DNA from: Planctomycetales bacterium 10988
GTDB lineage: Bacteria; Planctomycetota; Planctomycetia; Pirellulales; Pb10988
Reading direction: 5' to 3'
Assembly: GCA_009664345.1 (NCBI GenBank)
Contig: CP043547.1
Coordinates: 434,001 to 498,000 of the forward strand
DNA length: 64,000 nt
The notes below the pieces were generated by a model, which was not told the origin of the DNA, searched no databases, and saw only the letters and a program-made list of their open reading frames with translations. This document shows positions 18,326-29,441 of this stretch, in pieces. Position 1 is the stretch's first letter, and every line of letters begins with the position of its first letter. The translations under genes and the position numbers were made by a program.

Positions 18326-18853
18326 ATGCACCAGTCGATCCGACTGAACCCGGCGGAGCCGATGCCGTTGTATACCTGTGCGGAGATCGCCATCTTGCAA
18401 GGCCAGCACAGGACGGCACTCGCCTATGCGAACCGTATTCTCCGGCTAGAACCAGAAAAAGCCGAAGGCTATTTCTTGCGAGGAATCGCCTACCAAGAGC
18501 AGCAAGCCTTCGTTGAAGCAAAATGTGATTTTTCACTGGGTCTGCAACACGACGAAAAGAACGTTAAGCTCCTCACCATGAGGGCGCTCTTATTGGCAAC
18601 TTGCCTCGATGAAGACATCCGCGACGGACAGCAAGCGGTCATCGACGCACACCTAGCTTGTACATTAACCGGCTGGTCCCAGTCCTTTCAGCTCAGGGCC
18701 TTAGCTGCTGCCTATGCCGAACAAGGAGACTTCCCCCACGCTCAACAAGTCGCCGATCTCGCCATCCAACACGCTGGCCCCGAAAAATCCTTCGTCACTC
18801 ACTTCCTCGCCCCCATCCTCAAGAATCAACCTATCCGCATGAAGTATGAATGA
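18326..18853 (+). CDS. TPR-repeat protein, probably 5'-truncated
   Basis: A 175-residue ORF with tetratricopeptide-like repeats (SIRLNPAEPMPLYTCAEIAI, then RILRLEPEKAEGYFLRGIAY, later AAAYAEQGDFPHAQQVADLA). It starts inside a repeat, lacks a ribosome site, and the frame extends upstream to 18266 without a better start. I read it as the 3' remnant of a larger TPR protein. It ends just before the leader-distal end of the CRISPR array. Confidence 0.5.
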   Translation: MHQSIRLNPAEPMPLYTCAEIAILQGQHRTALAYANRILRLEPEKAEGYFLRGIAYQEQQAFVEAKCDFSLGLQHDEKNVKLLTMRALLLATCLDEDIRDGQQAVIDAHLACTLTGWSQSFQLRALAAAYAEQGDFPHAQQVADLAIQHAGPEKSFVTHFLAPILKNQPIRMKYE

Positions 18854-18895
18854 CCTGGAAACTACGATGTACATTGAATACGACGACCGCAGAAC

Positions 18896-20520
<1,625 letters not shown>

Positions 20521-20706
20521 GCTTTAAGTATAAGTCGTTTCCTGACAAGAGTTAAGAAGGGAGATTTCGCGAACCTTGGCGTGAGAATAGATGAGAAGAA
20601 TGAAATGTAAAAGCAAGTGCTCATAACTTCAGGAATAAAAAAGCTTTAAGAAAACGGCGAACCTACTAGGAAATGCGAGCGCGCTTGGGGTTCGCCGGGG
20701 TGAAAA
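20521..20706 (-). promoter_or_regulatory. CRISPR leader
   Basis: An A+T-rich stretch lies between the cas2 stop and the first repeat, on the side where repeats are perfect. It includes an inverted repeat CGGCGAACC (20655-20663) / GGTTCGCCG (20689-20697) enclosing GCGAGCGCGC, and a related TTCGCGAACC block near 20566-20575. These could position Cas1-Cas2 or a host bending factor. No single promoter was assigned with confidence. Confidence 0.75.
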
Positions 20707-20997
20707 TTAGAAGATGAGCGGGCCTTCCATATCGAGACTTGGCTTGGCACCGACGTGCTCTACCTTCTGCTGCCAAGAAGAACCAAGATAATAAAATCGA
20801 AGACTGTCCGTTTGGGGATCGATGATCGAAACCAGCCGTTGCTTGCATTCGGCCCATTGGGCAGGGTCCACAATGATCTCGAACACCGAATGCTGGACTC
20901 GCTGTCCCCAATCAAGACAGGTCTTGGCGGTGCGACGGAGGCGTTTTCGTCCTTCCTTGCTTTCCGTATTGACATCATAGGTTACTAAAACGAACAC
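20707..20997 (-). CDS. cas2: CRISPR-associated protein Cas2
   Basis: A 96-residue protein from GTG 20997, preceded by GGAGGTGACC; the extra residues from 21009 overlap cas1. The ferredoxin-like start [13 protein letters not shown] has the conserved Asp after the first strand (TYDV), and [11 protein letters not shown] and LRFYYLG complete the fold. Cas2 dimers bridge two Cas1 dimers in the spacer integrase. The start lies 2 bp past the cas1 stop, so the two are translationally linked. Confidence 0.96.
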   Translation of the reverse strand: MFVLVTYDVNTESKEGRKRLRRTAKTCLDWGQRVQHSVFEIIVDPAQWAECKQRLVSIIDPQTDSLRFYYLGSSWQQKVEHVGAKPSLDMEGPLIF

Positions 20998-20999
20998 GG

Positions 21000-22034
21000 T
21001 CACCTCCAAAGAAAAGGGGGATATGCATCCAGGTCCCCTCGCAGATGGCGAGCGAGCAAGCGGGCCTGGAGATGAAAGAAAAGTCCGATCGAGGTCTTTT
21101 CATGCAGAAAAGGATGGATGAGCTCCTGTTGCTTCCGTTTTTGATAGGCCACCAAGACGGTTTTGCGAGTATTATCCGTCATGCGAACAGCACCAGAGGC
21201 GGTTGTCTCAAATCCATCGGGGTTCACTTGCCGACGATTGATCAGCGATAAAACAAGTCGATCAACAAGAAAGGGCCGGAATTCCTCCATCAAATCGAGG
21301 GCCAACCCAGGCCGGCCAGGTCGGTCCCGATGAAGAAATCCAACTGCTGCATCAAGTCCCGCGCACTCACAAGCGGACCGGAGGTCGTGAGCAAGCATCG
21401 CATAAAGGAAGGAAAGTAAACAATTAACCGGGTCAAGCGGTGGTCGACGGGATCGCTTCTCAAAAGAGAAGGCTGGATCGGAAAGAGTGATTAGTTCCGG
21501 AAATGTATCGAAATAGAGGTGAGCTGCCTGGCCTTCAATCCCTCGTAACTGATCGAGATTGTTCGCCCGACGAGCATCCTGCAAGTGGACCGCTAGTAAA
21601 TCAGAGGCTCGTTGAAGCGAAGTCGTCTTGCTAGGACTTGAGGTAAAATCGCGAATCCCGAGTTGCAAAACAGAGCGAGAATTGGCAATCTTTGCCGCCA
21701 CGATCTGCTGTGCGACAGACAGAGATTTCGTCTCATCATCCGCCCACCGGTATTGAGTTCGGCGGAGCAAGACATTCCCAGGAGTATAACCAACGACCGC
21801 AGCTCGAAAACGACCATGATCGTCTACGAAAGAGAGCGTGACTCCGCTCTCGGCACAAGCTGCCATCAATTGAGGGCTTGCGGAGATTCTTCCAAAGCAG
21901 ACCACTCCTCCAAGATTGTGAAGTGGCACACGATGAACAATTTTCTGTTCCTGGCGGATAGCGATCGCTTGACCATCTTTACCCAAATAGGAACCTTCCG
22001 TGGTAACAAAGAGCGTGTTCAAATGCTGTTTCAT
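21000..22034 (-). CDS. cas1: CRISPR-associated endonuclease/integrase Cas1 (type I-C)
   Basis: A 344-residue protein from ATG 22034 behind GAGGTGATT; the longer ORF from 22151 would overlap cas4. Metal-binding catalytic residues are visible as Glu in [12 protein letters not shown], His in GFLHRDRPG and Asp/Glu in [11 protein letters not shown]. Length and order match type I-C Cas1. It inserts pre-spacers at the leader-repeat junction with Cas2 and Cas4. All catalytic positions are present. Confidence 0.97.
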   Translation of the reverse strand: MKQHLNTLFVTTEGSYLGKDGQAIAIRQEQKIVHRVPLHNLGGVVCFGRISASPQLMAACAESGVTLSFVDDHGRFRAAVVGYTPGNVLLRRTQYRWADDETKSLSVAQQIVAAKIANSRSVLQLGIRDFTSSPSKTTSLQRASDLLAVHLQDARRANNLDQLRGIEGQAAHLYFDTFPELITLSDPAFSFEKRSRRPPLDPVNCLLSFLYAMLAHDLRSACECAGLDAAVGFLHRDRPGRPGLALDLMEEFRPFLVDRLVLSLINRRQVNPDGFETTASGAVRMTDNTRKTVLVAYQKRKQQELIHPFLHEKTSIGLFFHLQARLLARHLRGDLDAYPPFLWR

Positions 22035-22045
22035 AATCACCTCGG

Positions 22046-22759
22046 TCAGGGGGAGAGGTCCGTGGTGGGACCGGTAGCTTTCAGATGTTGAGAGAGCGAT
22101 TGATCCAGATACACGGATGCGGATTGAGGTCTGGTTAATTTTGGCAAGCAAAGATTAAAGAGCGAACAAGCATCGCACTTGGGCTCGTAAACCGCTGGAG
22201 GGGTTTCCCGCGATCGAATCAGTGCATGCAATTGATCGATGGTCGTGACCGTTTCGTTTCTCAAAGTCCTATCAAATAGAACTTTTGTTTTTCGACGACG
22301 CTTTCCATAAAAAAGAAAGCCCACCGGAATTTCGACGGCGAGCATTTCTTCTAAGCAAATGGCTTGAGCACAGAGCTGGACACGATCACTGGCATCTTTC
22401 TTGGGGCGACCCCGTTTATATTCGCAAGGAACGATCTCCCAGTCCGAAAGTGAACGCTCCGACGAAATGAGCGATTGAAAGGTCATTCGCGTTTTTTCGG
22501 ACGGCGCGACGAAGTCCACAACATCCGTTTGGCCAAAGAGTCCATATCGAAGTGAGCGTACCTTGAGACTCCTGGCGGTATAAACATTTTCTTTCCAACC
22601 ACTTTGGAAACTATGGGCGCGTTGGTGAAGATGTTGTCCCGTAACAGTTAAAACATTTTCCGACCAAAGTCGCTCCAAATGGATCAACGCACATTGGCGT
22701 GGGCAGAAAATCAAATGTTGCAAGGCAGAAATCGGCAAGAGGTCCTCTTCGACAAACAT
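22046..22759 (-). CDS. cas4: CRISPR-associated exonuclease Cas4
   Basis: A 237-residue RecB-type nuclease. It shows the N-terminal cysteine motif FCPRQC, the PD-(D/E)xK core (QTDVVDF, then VPCEYKRGRPKKD), the following QLCAQAICLEEML helix, and the C-terminal cysteine triplet CDACSLFNLC that completes a Fe-S cluster site. In type I-C it trims pre-spacers and selects PAM-bearing ones. It is separated from cas7 by 77 bp, which contain two A/T near-palindromes, and it ends 11 bp before cas1. Confidence 0.95.
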   Translation of the reverse strand: MFVEEDLLPISALQHLIFCPRQCALIHLERLWSENVLTVTGQHLHQRAHSFQSGWKENVYTARSLKVRSLRYGLFGQTDVVDFVAPSEKTRMTFQSLISSERSLSDWEIVPCEYKRGRPKKDASDRVQLCAQAICLEEMLAVEIPVGFLFYGKRRRKTKVLFDRTLRNETVTTIDQLHALIRSRETPPAVYEPKCDACSLFNLCLPKLTRPQSASVYLDQSLSQHLKATGPTTDLSP

Positions 22760-22795
22760 CGTTCCCCTCCCTTAGTATCTAACCTCATCTAAAAC

Positions 22796-22836
22796 CAAAA
22801 AGTGATTTTTCTATTTATTTCCAAAAGTACTTTTGA
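22796..22836. repeat. A/T near-palindromes between cas7 and cas4
   Basis: CAAAAAGTGATTTTTC (22796-22811) and CAAAAGTACTTTTGA (22822-22836) lie directly after the cas7 stop. The second contains the perfect palindrome CAAAAGTACTTTTG. They could act as a weak terminator or as a protein site splitting the cas operon. Related sequences occur at 8185, 13932, 13956 and 60133-60236. Confidence 0.5.
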
Positions 22837-23706
22837 CTAGAGCTTCTCGATCACCGTAATACTATCCGGGATCGAATCCGAATCGATCACAACCTCGTAA
22901 TCAGAAAAATCTCGGGGAGGCCGGCCATCCTTCTCTACTTCTGGCTTGAGCCGCACAGAGACCGCATCGAAGAGTTTCCGGGCGGGAGCGGAACCTAACG
23001 GGCTATCATGTTCAAACAGGATCAGTTTGCATGCGCTCATCTCTCCACGGGCAGCGGAACGGTCATGGTCGAACATTTGCAAGAACGCTTGCCAAAGCAG
23101 ATCTAGGTCCTCGCCATTTTCGTTGAAGTGTGTTTTCTCAGCCAGATTGGCGTTGAAGAAGCCGTGGCCTCGATACAAAGCGTAGGGGATAGTAAACTTT
23201 CGACCGATCGTTCGTTCTTTTTCAAGGTCTTTTTCGTTGGTGACCGCACAACGGGTGACCGCGTGTTCTTGAGAAACAATCGGATGAACACTTCGCGAGA
23301 GGGTCAATTGCACCGGTCCGCGAACCTGACCGGCATTGACCTCGGTCGTCATCACGGCCCCAAAAGTACGCACGTCAAAGAAATTCTGACACATCCAAGA
23401 AGTGATCCGCCGAGCATCTTCTTCTTTCTTGGGGAGCTTTTTGGAAACCGGCTTGAGCTTCGCATCGGCATACGATCGTTCGTGTAGTCGATTGAGGACT
23501 GCCTTCTCCTTGACATAGATTTCAAACGGTGGTTGCTCTTCTTTGACAAGCCCAACAAAGTTGCGAATCTTTCGTTTTAAACAAACGTCGGTTACCAGGC
23601 CTTCGCCGGTTTCCGCATCCAGCCGTGGCAGATTACCCGCATCCGGATCCCCATTGGGATTTCCATCTTTGACGTCAAACAAGTAAACAAAATCAATTCG
23701 GTTCAT
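22837..23706 (-). CDS. cas7: Cascade backbone protein Cas7 (type I-C, Csd2)
   Basis: A 289-residue protein opening [20 protein letters not shown], the signature start of the Csd2/Cas7 family, with [12 protein letters not shown] shortly after. Further marks are DVRTFGAVM and [15 protein letters not shown]. Multiple Cas7 copies coat the crRNA spacer. It starts 10 bp after cas8c and belongs to the same transcript. Confidence 0.96.
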   Translation of the reverse strand: MNRIDFVYLFDVKDGNPNGDPDAGNLPRLDAETGEGLVTDVCLKRKIRNFVGLVKEEQPPFEIYVKEKAVLNRLHERSYADAKLKPVSKKLPKKEEDARRITSWMCQNFFDVRTFGAVMTTEVNAGQVRGPVQLTLSRSVHPIVSQEHAVTRCAVTNEKDLEKERTIGRKFTIPYALYRGHGFFNANLAEKTHFNENGEDLDLLWQAFLQMFDHDRSAARGEMSACKLILFEHDSPLGSAPARKLFDAVSVRLKPEVEKDGRPPRDFSDYEVVIDSDSIPDSITVIEKL

Positions 23707-23716
23707 GGGTATGCTC

Positions 23717-25549
23717 CTACTCTTTATCTAAATTGCTAAGTTGAGAATTGGTCACTAAATGTCGGGTTCGCTGATGGTAAAAACCAATGGCAAAGAGACC
23801 TTGTTGTGTAAGATTCAAATGCTTTGGAAAATCGTCAATTTTGTTCATAATCCTTTCGATTTCACCTTCGAAGTAACTGCGACCACGGAATTTTGGTTTT
23901 GTTTCCTTTGATACTTCTTCAGTTTCTGTCTCTTGGTCATTTAGTTTTTTTCTCAGCTTACCTAGGTGGTGCTGATTCAATCGAATTAATCGAGGGAAAA
24001 CACTTGCAGGCGTTGCGGAAGCTGACGAGTAATAGCGATCTTTGATCGTGTCTGTAAGTTCTGGAATTGCTTTCTTTTGAGCACTATCCAATACGGCAAA
24101 GAGGCGGCCTAGTTGATAGGCCAGCTCGGGACGATCGGGATCAAGGGACACGGGAAGCTCCTTTTCAATAGCAGTCAATCGGGGAGATTCAGGACGTTTA
24201 TTCGAAAAGCGGATTTTACGATTGAGCACCGCTTTGAGCGTGGCGGCTCGAAAATAATTGACAAGACGATCGGCGCGGATGCGTCGCAGAATTTGGTTAT
24301 AGAGCGCATCGGGATACAGGCCGCCCGACCAAATCGCCCGAAGTAGGCTGCCTTCCAAAAGCGGGGGAATGTCTTTGGCTTCACGAGCCGTTTGACGGAG
24401 AAGGCGATAAGGAGGGGGATAGCGAGGGTCTCTGTCACTGCCGATTAGCTCAAGGTCGCGATAATGTTCTCCAAGATGTTGCATCACTTCGCCGACAGTG
24501 CTGATCATCCAAAACCGGATGGAAAGCCGAGCGGCATTCGGCGAAAGACCCAGTAGATAGAAATTCGTCTTCGGACTTCCCAAGGTTTCATGGGGGAAAC
24601 TGCCGGAAGTAATCTGCTTCAAAACTCTTTCGAGATTTTCTTTTAGACTCTTGTCTTCCGGCTCTACTCCAGTGGTCATAGGACCGAAAACATCCTCGGC
24701 GGGACTAGGTTGATCCGTCCAAAACACCACCCTGGTATCACCCAATTGGATGCGTCGATCGTCATCTCGCAACAAGTAGTTCAGTGCCGTGCAATAATTA
24801 AAGGCCGCTTTCTCAGAAACCGGGGCATTGAAACTCTGCGACTTCCCATACGATTCAAAAGCATCGCAGTTGAAGGAAACAAGCTTCGCGCCCGAGCTTT
24901 GAGCGCCGGAAATTCCTTTAATCGCAGGGTTATGAAGTTGGGCGATCCGGTCTGTTTCTCCTGTGATTAAACATTGGCCAACCACTTCTTGACTCGATGC
25001 TTCCTCACCCGTGAGCTGCTCTTTCCACCAAGTTTGAATAGCCTCTTGGTCATGCACATAATGCGTTTTGCCCCGAAGTTTAAACACTCCAAAGCCAGTT
25101 TCGAGGGCATTCAATGTGTCGATGATCTCCGTGGAGATTGACCCCGGATTCCAAGTTTCAAGAAAACGGCAAACAGAAGAAAACTCTTCATTCTTGATTT
25201 CCTCTTCCAGCCTTAAATGCCGTTCACGAAAAGCCTCGAAAGATTGCAACGTCCTTTCGGGCTTTTTGTCGTCTTGTTTGAAACCCAATAGATAGGCGGG
25301 ATTATCCCAGAGAAAACAGGGATTGATTCCGGCACCAGATGGTTTGGCATCGCCGGGCACAAGCACCAGATCGGGGATTAATTTATTCTTCTCACGCGTC
25401 CCGACTTCCCGAATTTGATGCAAAGACCCATCGGACTCGATTACCACACAAAAAGAGATTTTTTGTTCGGTGAAACCAAAGGGGGCAACCTCCGCTTTCG
25501 GGTCCGCTTCAAGACGATGATAGAAGGCATTCAGACTCTGCAAAATCAT
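23717..25549 (-). CDS. cas8c: Cascade large subunit Cas8c (Csd1)
   Basis: A 610-residue protein from ATG 25549, overlapping the cas5 stop by ATGA. The opening [13 protein letters not shown] fits Csd1/Cas8c, and the middle contains [20 protein letters not shown] and [18 protein letters not shown], both typical of the family. It recognises the PAM and recruits Cas3. Length is normal. A basic, low-complexity stretch near the C-terminus is not unusual for the family. Confidence 0.95.
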   Translation of the reverse strand: MILQSLNAFYHRLEADPKAEVAPFGFTEQKISFCVVIESDGSLHQIREVGTREKNKLIPDLVLVPGDAKPSGAGINPCFLWDNPAYLLGFKQDDKKPERTLQSFEAFRERHLRLEEEIKNEEFSSVCRFLETWNPGSISTEIIDTLNALETGFGVFKLRGKTHYVHDQEAIQTWWKEQLTGEEASSQEVVGQCLITGETDRIAQLHNPAIKGISGAQSSGAKLVSFNCDAFESYGKSQSFNAPVSEKAAFNYCTALNYLLRDDDRRIQLGDTRVVFWTDQPSPAEDVFGPMTTGVEPEDKSLKENLERVLKQITSGSFPHETLGSPKTNFYLLGLSPNAARLSIRFWMISTVGEVMQHLGEHYRDLELIGSDRDPRYPPPYRLLRQTAREAKDIPPLLEGSLLRAIWSGGLYPDALYNQILRRIRADRLVNYFRAATLKAVLNRKIRFSNKRPESPRLTAIEKELPVSLDPDRPELAYQLGRLFAVLDSAQKKAIPELTDTIKDRYYSSASATPASVFPRLIRLNQHHLGKLRKKLNDQETETEEVSKETKPKFRGRSYFEGEIERIMNKIDDFPKHLNLTQQGLFAIGFYHQRTRHLVTNSQLSNLDKE

Positions 25550-26211
25550 GACAAGTCCTCCCAAGGGGGAACTTCAACGACCCCCCGTTTCAGCTCGGCG
25601 TGAAAAAAGCGAGGCTGCATTCCGTTCTGAAAGTCAATGTCATGCAGCATCCAACCCAGTGTTCGATTTCCTTCCGGCAGTTCCGCTAAGGGAGATTCTG
25701 GGATGGTATCTGTAATCAATTCGAAATCGGCAGGAAATTCTCTCGTTCCGAGATAAGGAGTGGAGAATGCTTGCCCCTTCTCCGCTCGGCGACGGAACAT
25801 CTCGGAATGTTTTTCCAAAGGTTCATCACTGCCGCAAGGAATGAAGTGGGCTTCGATGAGATATTCCACATCTCGCAAAAGGGTCGAGGCGCGTTGCTGC
25901 CGGTTGTCGCCATCATCGACATAGAAGCCCAGATTTCCCTTCCCAGCTTTCATCGCGCTGGTGACCGTATTCTTGGGAATTTTACTTTTCACCTCGTTCC
26001 GCCGGAGGTTTGTCCAGCGAACAGGATTCATGACATGAATCCGATCGATCCTCCAAGTGATTTGCGGTTTCCAATAAATAGCCTCAATCACCCCTCGGGC
26101 AGCTGAAGGCGTCATACATTCGTAACTGAGACGTTCGGCCTTCGATTCCCCTCGTGTGAACAAAGCGAAATCACCCCACACACGCAGACAAAACTTTTGG
26201 ATTTTTTTCAT
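25546..26211 (-). CDS. cas5: crRNA-processing protein Cas5 (type I-C, Cas5d)
   Basis: A 221-residue protein with the Cas5d start MKKIQKFCLRVWGDFALFTR, then SYECMTPSAARGVIEAIYWKP and RQQRASTLLRDVEYLIEAHF. In type I-C systems, which lack Cas6, Cas5 cleaves the repeat hairpin and holds the crRNA 5' handle. The characteristic Tyr/Lys/His region (HVMNPVRWTNLRRNEVKSK) is present. It starts about 210 bp after cas3, behind its own putative promoter. Confidence 0.95.
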   Translation of the reverse strand: MKKIQKFCLRVWGDFALFTRGESKAERLSYECMTPSAARGVIEAIYWKPQITWRIDRIHVMNPVRWTNLRRNEVKSKIPKNTVTSAMKAGKGNLGFYVDDGDNRQQRASTLLRDVEYLIEAHFIPCGSDEPLEKHSEMFRRRAEKGQAFSTPYLGTREFPADFELITDTIPESPLAELPEGNRTLGWMLHDIDFQNGMQPRFFHAELKRGVVEVPPWEDLS

Positions 26212-26253
26212 AATATAACAATCAAAAGAAAAGAAATATTAAGAGCTGCTTTC

Positions 26254-26281
26254 AGTTTATCGTGAAAAAGAGTAAAGGCAA
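26254..26281 (-). promoter_or_regulatory. Putative promoter of cas5-cas8c-cas7-cas4-cas1-cas2
   Basis: On the minus strand TTGCCT, a 16-bp spacer and TAAACT lie about 45 bp upstream of the cas5 start in the 210-bp gap after cas3. This is a sequence match only. Confidence 0.4.
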
Positions 26282-26330
26282 GCACCGGAAAAGATTTTTG
26301 TTATTTTTTTCGTATAATTACTTTTGTCAT

Positions 26331-26350
26331 CTATTCTTGATCAAGAGTAG
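26331..26350. promoter_or_regulatory. 20-bp palindrome upstream of cas5
   Basis: CTATTCTTGA/TCAAGAGTAG is a near-perfect inverted repeat (one mismatch pair) around TCTTGATCAAGA. It lies about 50 bp upstream of the putative -35 box, in the only sizeable gap within the cas genes, so it is a candidate operator for a cas regulator. No such regulator gene is adjacent. Confidence 0.4.
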
Positions 26351-26422
26351 ATGCGGATTGAAACTTTTGATTGTTGTATTATCGCGCGAATTCCTCGGGG
26401 GGTAAAACTCCCGAGGACCTTT

Positions 26423-28669
26423 TTAGATGATAGAGCTTTCGGGGCTTATTATCCCCGCTCTTTCCGGGTTTAACCCTTTTTTCTCATCATAACAATTTTT
26501 GTTATCGAGAATGAAATACTGATCGTGTAAAGGTTCCAGGTTAATATCTCCTTTGTTTTGAAATGCTCTGAATTGTTTCTCCTCGACATTGACAACATAG
26601 CGTTGAAGTTTCCGCTGAATTCTCCAATCCGGTCGGGTGTCGCTACGAAGTTGGTTGATTAATTTTTCGCTATCTTCGTCCCAGTTAACCAAGACGGGCT
26701 GGCCTGTTTCGTCGATAAAGCGGAAATTTTCATCAGCGTCACGAAACTGAAACTTTGCATCTCCCACTTGAAGGGCCTTCATGACTTTACTTTTCTTCCA
26801 AAGGCTGGATTGCCCCCAATAGTGAAGCTGAAAGTATTGTTCAATTGCTTCTAGACATAGAGGATCGTCAGGAAAATCAGGCAGTACTTCTTTTGTGTGG
26901 CTGATCGCCTGATCGAACATCTTCGGGGAAACTGCATCTTTTAATTCAAAAAGGTAAACTTTTCCAAAAGGTCGTTTCCCTTCCCGATTGCATCGGCCTG
27001 CGGCTTGTGCGATCGAATCAAGTCCTGCCAACATCCGATAAACCGCGGGAAAATCAACATCAACTCCGGCCTCGATTAACTGCGTACTGATCACTCGACA
27101 AGGGAGACCATCTTTCAAACGGTTACGAATATCCGCCAAAACAGCTTCTCGATGAGCCGCACACATTCGCGTACTCAGATGAAAATGGGCTTTATTCTCT
27201 CCTTGTTTTTCCTCCAATGCGGCAAACAGCCCGGCTGCCAGCTGGCGACTATTTACAACACACAGGGTTTGCTCTTCTTGGATCAATCTTTCAATGAGCT
27301 GCTCTTGCAGAAGCTGGCCGAGAAGCTCTGTCTTTACACGTTTGAGCTGCCGATAGAGTTTTTTCGGTTCAGGGATGATCTCACGGACCTCTTCCAATCC
27401 GATGGGGAAATCTTTTCGTTGGTTGATCGCCGGTTGCGTGGCTGTGCAAAAGACAATCGTGCAACCATAGCCGAAAGCCAACTCCCGCAACAAAGAGAGG
27501 CACGGATCGAGGTACTTCACTGGAAGCGTTTGTGTTTCATCTAAGATGATGACACTTCTAGCCACGCGATGTAGCTTCCGACACCGTGAAGTTTTCCTGG
27601 CGAAAAAGGATTCGAAGAACTGAACATTGGTGGTAACCACCAAGGGAGCATCCCAATTTTCGGCTGCAAGACGCGACCAAGGGGTTTCTTTCTCCGAATC
27701 AAAATTGCTGTGATGTTCAAGGATCTGATCCTGAAAGTTCGGAAAAGCCTCGCGATAGACTCTCGCAGTTTGTTCGATAATACTGGTAAAGGGAATCGCA
27801 AAAATCACTTTTCGAAAGTTTTGATCCGGATGGACCTTGGCATGTCGGAAGGCAAAGGCCAAGGAGGCTAAAGTCTTTCCTCCCCCGGTGGGAACCGTTA
27901 ACGAAAAAAGTCCTGGAGGGAAGTCGGCTGCTGATAAGCACGACTTTAAGACTTCCGCCCGAACTCGATTGACCTCGCTCTGCTCCTCACCCGGCTTTGG
28001 CTTAAACGATTCAAAATGCAGTTCTAAGGCGTCTGCCCAATGTTCAAAGGAATGAACCGTTACCTGGCGTGATTTTGTTTTGCTTTGATCGTAGAACGCT
28101 TCGGTCCTCAAAAAGTCGGCATCCACCAGACAGGAAAACAGCATTCGAGTGAATAGGGATAGCTGGAATTCAAAACGATCCGGCTCCTTGGGATCTCGCC
28201 TTAGATGACCCGGGGGTGCAAGTTTCGTTCGAATACCAATTTCCTGAGGTACATTCTGTTCGAATTCTGGAATAGGTTTCTTTAATCGAGCTTCGAGGCT
28301 ACCCTCCGATCCATCTTCATGGGTGCTATTCAATAATCCAGTATGATGGGCGGCGATCGCATGAGAAAGAATCCGATCGATAATCTCTTGTTGCCCTTGA
28401 GAAACCGTGGCCCATTTTGCTCCGGCAGTGGAGTGATCTACTTTACCAGCCGTCGTCTCGATGTGAGCAGCCTGGTCTTGCAAAATGTACTTTTGGAAAG
28501 CGTCCGAATATTTTCCTAGATCGTGCCACCTACCGATTAACTCTCCCCAAGGCCCTGCCTGGAATGCCTCGGCAAACTTCTCCGCTGCCGAGGCCACCTC
28601 CGATAGATGATCCTCTAATTTTTCCCAATCATTCTGCGGCTTCCCCGGAAGACTGTGACCGTAAAACAT
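26423..28669 (-). CDS. cas3: CRISPR-associated nuclease-helicase Cas3
   Basis: A 748-residue protein read from ATG 28669, because Cas3 proteins normally begin with M-x-Y-x-H-S (here MFYGHSL); an alternative TTG start at 28714 adds 15 residues. The HD nuclease domain shows WHDLGKYS and a later HAIAAHHTG. The superfamily 2 helicase follows with Walker A PTGGGKT, the DEAD-box variant DETQ, FCTATQP, and the C-terminal helicase motif QAAGRCNREG. Cas3 unwinds and degrades DNA bound by Cascade. All key motifs are intact. It lies upstream of the other cas genes. Confidence 0.96.
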   Translation of the reverse strand: MFYGHSLPGKPQNDWEKLEDHLSEVASAAEKFAEAFQAGPWGELIGRWHDLGKYSDAFQKYILQDQAAHIETTAGKVDHSTAGAKWATVSQGQQEIIDRILSHAIAAHHTGLLNSTHEDGSEGSLEARLKKPIPEFEQNVPQEIGIRTKLAPPGHLRRDPKEPDRFEFQLSLFTRMLFSCLVDADFLRTEAFYDQSKTKSRQVTVHSFEHWADALELHFESFKPKPGEEQSEVNRVRAEVLKSCLSAADFPPGLFSLTVPTGGGKTLASLAFAFRHAKVHPDQNFRKVIFAIPFTSIIEQTARVYREAFPNFQDQILEHHSNFDSEKETPWSRLAAENWDAPLVVTTNVQFFESFFARKTSRCRKLHRVARSVIILDETQTLPVKYLDPCLSLLRELAFGYGCTIVFCTATQPAINQRKDFPIGLEEVREIIPEPKKLYRQLKRVKTELLGQLLQEQLIERLIQEEQTLCVVNSRQLAAGLFAALEEKQGENKAHFHLSTRMCAAHREAVLADIRNRLKDGLPCRVISTQLIEAGVDVDFPAVYRMLAGLDSIAQAAGRCNREGKRPFGKVYLFELKDAVSPKMFDQAISHTKEVLPDFPDDPLCLEAIEQYFQLHYWGQSSLWKKSKVMKALQVGDAKFQFRDADENFRFIDETGQPVLVNWDEDSEKLINQLRSDTRPDWRIQRKLQRYVVNVEEKQFRAFQNKGDINLEPLHDQYFILDNKNCYDEKKGLNPERAGIISPESSII

Positions 28670-28964
28670 AACAGTATACCCAAATTGAGGAAGTATGCGC
28701 CCTAAAAACATCAAATGCGTTATCTAGATCATGTCCAATTCGCTTCCCGGATACAAGTTATATTGCTACTTAACTTGGATTAGAAAAATTTACGACCTGA
28801 TTTTTTAGGCCTGAATACGTACCGAATATAGTGCCTGACCTAGCCAGGAGCGGGTTCCTTGAGAGATAAACTCTGGGGTGCTGTCTGAGTGAATATCCTT
28901 TGATATACCTAATCTAACGAACATATCACCGGAAGTAGGGTCAGAGCGGGGAGCTTTGTTTTGT

Positions 28965-28992
28965 TTGACGTGACGAATTCTTTCGCTATACT
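28965..28992 (+). promoter_or_regulatory. Promoter of the BlaI/M56 operon
   Basis: TTGACG (28965-28970), a 16-bp spacer and TATACT (28987-28992), a near-consensus sigma70-type promoter 63 bp upstream of the ATG at 29055. The whole spacer equals one copy of the direct repeat TGACGAATTCTTTCGC. Confidence 0.75.
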
Positions 28993-29016
28993 TTCAGAAA
29001 TGACGAATTCTTTCGC
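28971..29016 (+). repeat. Direct repeat, probable BlaI-type operator
   Basis: Two identical 16-bp copies of TGACGAATTCTTTCGC lie at 28971-28986 and 29001-29016, 30 bp apart. The first fills the gap between -35 and -10; the second covers the expected transcription start. Binding of the encoded BlaI-type repressor here would block its own promoter. The link to BlaI is inferred from position. Confidence 0.65.
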
Positions 29017-29054
29017 CACGATTACCATCAGACTCCGCAACGTGAGGGCATGAT

Positions 29055-29441
29055 ATGGCTCGACCTGCTTCTTCGCAGCCGACGGAAGTCGAACTGCAGA
29101 TTCTGCGAATCCTCTGGGACGATGGGCCGAGTATTGCTCGCCACGTTCATGATTCGCTCCAAGCTTTTAAGCAGACGACTTACTCAACGACCGTCAAAAT
29201 GCTGGCGGTGATGCTGGAGAAAGGCTTGCTGCGGCGGGACGACCGTGCCAGGCCCCAAATTTATCGGCCTGCCGTACCTCGCCAGCGGACTCAAAAACGC
29301 ATGCTCAAGGATTTAATCGACAAGGTCTACGACGGTTCGGCGGGGGTGTTGATGTTGCATGCTCTCTCCTCTAAAAAAGCCTCGCCAGAGGAAATCGCAG
29401 AGATCCGTCGCCTGCTCGACGAATTGGAGGGTGGAAAATGA
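29055..29441 (+). CDS. BlaI/MecI-family transcriptional repressor
   Basis: A 128-residue winged-helix protein: PTEVELQILRILWDDGPSIA, then TTYSTTVKMLAVMLEKGLL (recognition helix and wing), and a helical dimerisation tail. This is the BlaI/MecI/CopY family, whose members are inactivated by a membrane M56 protease. The stop overlaps the next gene by ATGA, so regulator and protease are coupled. The direct repeat in its promoter suggests autorepression. Confidence 0.93.
   Translation: MARPASSQPTEVELQILRILWDDGPSIARHVHDSLQAFKQTTYSTTVKMLAVMLEKGLLRRDDRARPQIYRPAVPRQRTQKRMLKDLIDKVYDGSAGVLMLHALSSKKASPEEIAEIRRLLDELEGGK

Larger units (their letters stand above)
28670..29054. other. Divergent intergenic region cas3 / blaI-like gene
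   Basis: Contains the upstream side of cas3 (no clear promoter or ribosome site seen) and, on the right, the promoter and direct repeat of the BlaI-type operon described separately. No gene. Confidence 0.5.

Noticed and set aside
17923-18393. 156-residue minus-strand ORF opposite the DUF1963 and TPR genes
   Set aside because: Overlaps two better-supported plus-strand frames and has no ribosome site.
26393-26417. Hairpin after cas3 as an intrinsic terminator
   Set aside because: The T run is on the wrong side for the cas3 direction, so it would not terminate cas transcripts.
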